A DNA stretch of 64,000 bases from Streptomyces kronopolitis (GTDB lineage: Bacteria > Actinomycetota > Actinomycetes > Streptomycetales > Streptomycetaceae): assembly GCF_014646275.1 (NCBI RefSeq), contig NZ_BMND01000003.1:186001-250000 (forward strand), given 5' to 3'. This document shows, in pieces, positions 63,677 to 64,000 of the stretch. The notes beneath the pieces were generated by a model. The model had not been told where the DNA came from, did no database searches, and saw nothing but the letters and a program-made list of their open reading frames with translations. Position numbers and translations under genes: made by a program. Each line of letters opens with the position of its first letter. Positions within the stretch are counted from its first letter, which is position 1.

Positions 63677-64000
63677 CGGCCGCCGGGAGCTGCGCGGGCG
63701 CCGGGATGCCCGCGGCGATCCGGGCCGGCGCGGTCGGCAGCAGGCCCCACATGCCGACGATCGACTCCTCCTCCCACCACGTCCCGTCCTCGCTCCCCAG
63801 GTGCAGCAGACCCACCACGAGCGAGGTCAACAGCTGGGCCGTCCGGCGCGGTTCGGTGTCCGACGCGTGCGAGCCGGCCGGACCGCACGGCCCGCAGGTC
63901 ACCGCCTTGTCGAGGAAGAGCGCGTACCAGCGCTGCTCCAGGGCGTAGATGCCGAGCCCCGGCGCGGTCTCCGGCCGCAGCCGCAGTCCGGCGCGCAGCA
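63672..64000 (-). CDS. Partial protein, TetR-regulator C-terminal-like
   Basis: The frame runs in from the right edge and ends at 63672, leaving 109 residues. The helical pattern (APGLGIYALEQRWYALFLDK, then TAQLLTSLVVGLLHL) recalls the ligand-binding half of TetR regulators, but without the N-terminal HTH the call is tentative. Confidence 0.45.
   Translation of the reverse strand, partial: LRAGLRLRPETAPGLGIYALEQRWYALFLDKAVTCGPCGPAGSHASDTEPRRTAQLLTSLVVGLLHLGSEDGTWWEEESIVGMWGLLPTAPARIAAGIPAPAQLPAAG

Overview
This window is high-GC DNA from a Streptomyces or a close relative. The evidence is a strong third-position GC bias, GTG and TTG starts, many ATGA and GTGA stop/start overlaps, a SepF and DUF6099-type neighbourhood, a gamma-butyrolactone regulatory pair, and rare in-frame TTA codons confined to a few regulatory and biosynthetic genes. 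Everything here is read from the sequence and from remembered protein families; no database search was run.

Positions 1 to about 25,000 are the right-hand part of a glycosylated aromatic (type II) polyketide cluster. The left edge cuts the ketosynthase alpha gene. A rightward operon (1-11,932) carries KS alpha, chain-length factor, ACP, a TcmN-type cyclase, a DUF1772 membrane protein, a ketoreductase, two ABM-fold oxygenases, a four-gene NDP-deoxysugar block (4,6-dehydratase, thymidylyltransferase, 2,3-dehydratase, 3-ketoreductase), a flavin hydroxylase and a metallo-hydrolase. A leftward block holds an amidohydrolase, a glycosyltransferase and a P450. A second rightward block holds another flavin monooxygenase, an FkbM methyltransferase and a second glycosyltransferase. 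Next come an SCP2-like protein (leftward), an epimerase/reductase with a KAS III and a second ACP (rightward, perhaps a starter-unit module), and a leftward trio of SDR, SchA/CurD protein and beta-hydroxyacid dehydrogenase. The SchA/CurD, cyclase and ABM complement resembles spore-pigment and pentangular-polyphenol clusters, but the product cannot be named from this.

From 25,000 to 34,280 lies accessory, partly decayed DNA. It contains a 3'-end fragment of an RNA methyltransferase bracketed by regularly spaced TGACGCT heptamers (possible relic attachment site), a four-gene operon of unknown function, a frameshifted ABM pseudogene, small zinc-ribbon and membrane proteins, the broken remains of what looks like a lasso-peptide C-B1-B2 operon, and an AT-richer secreted papain-fold toxin with a YrhB-type immunity gene followed by a perfect terminator hairpin.

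From 34,281 to 64,000 the genes look more like ordinary chromosome: LysR/cupin, a membrane PP2C phosphatase, DinB, a lipoprotein, MarR with an ABC exporter, a YczE/MocR divergent pair, an O-methyltransferase, CorA, SepF, an AAA ATPase with MazG, an arginine deiminase/ornithine carbamoyltransferase/permease cluster, an anti-sigma-like ATPase with a huge low-complexity insertion, and an enoyl-CoA hydratase with a fused salicylyl-CoA-type hydroxylase/oxidoreductase. The right end carries an AfsA-like butyrolactone synthase and its TetR receptor, with two candidate ARE operators and three TTA codons. This pair could control secondary metabolism, although its link to the polyketide cluster is not shown.
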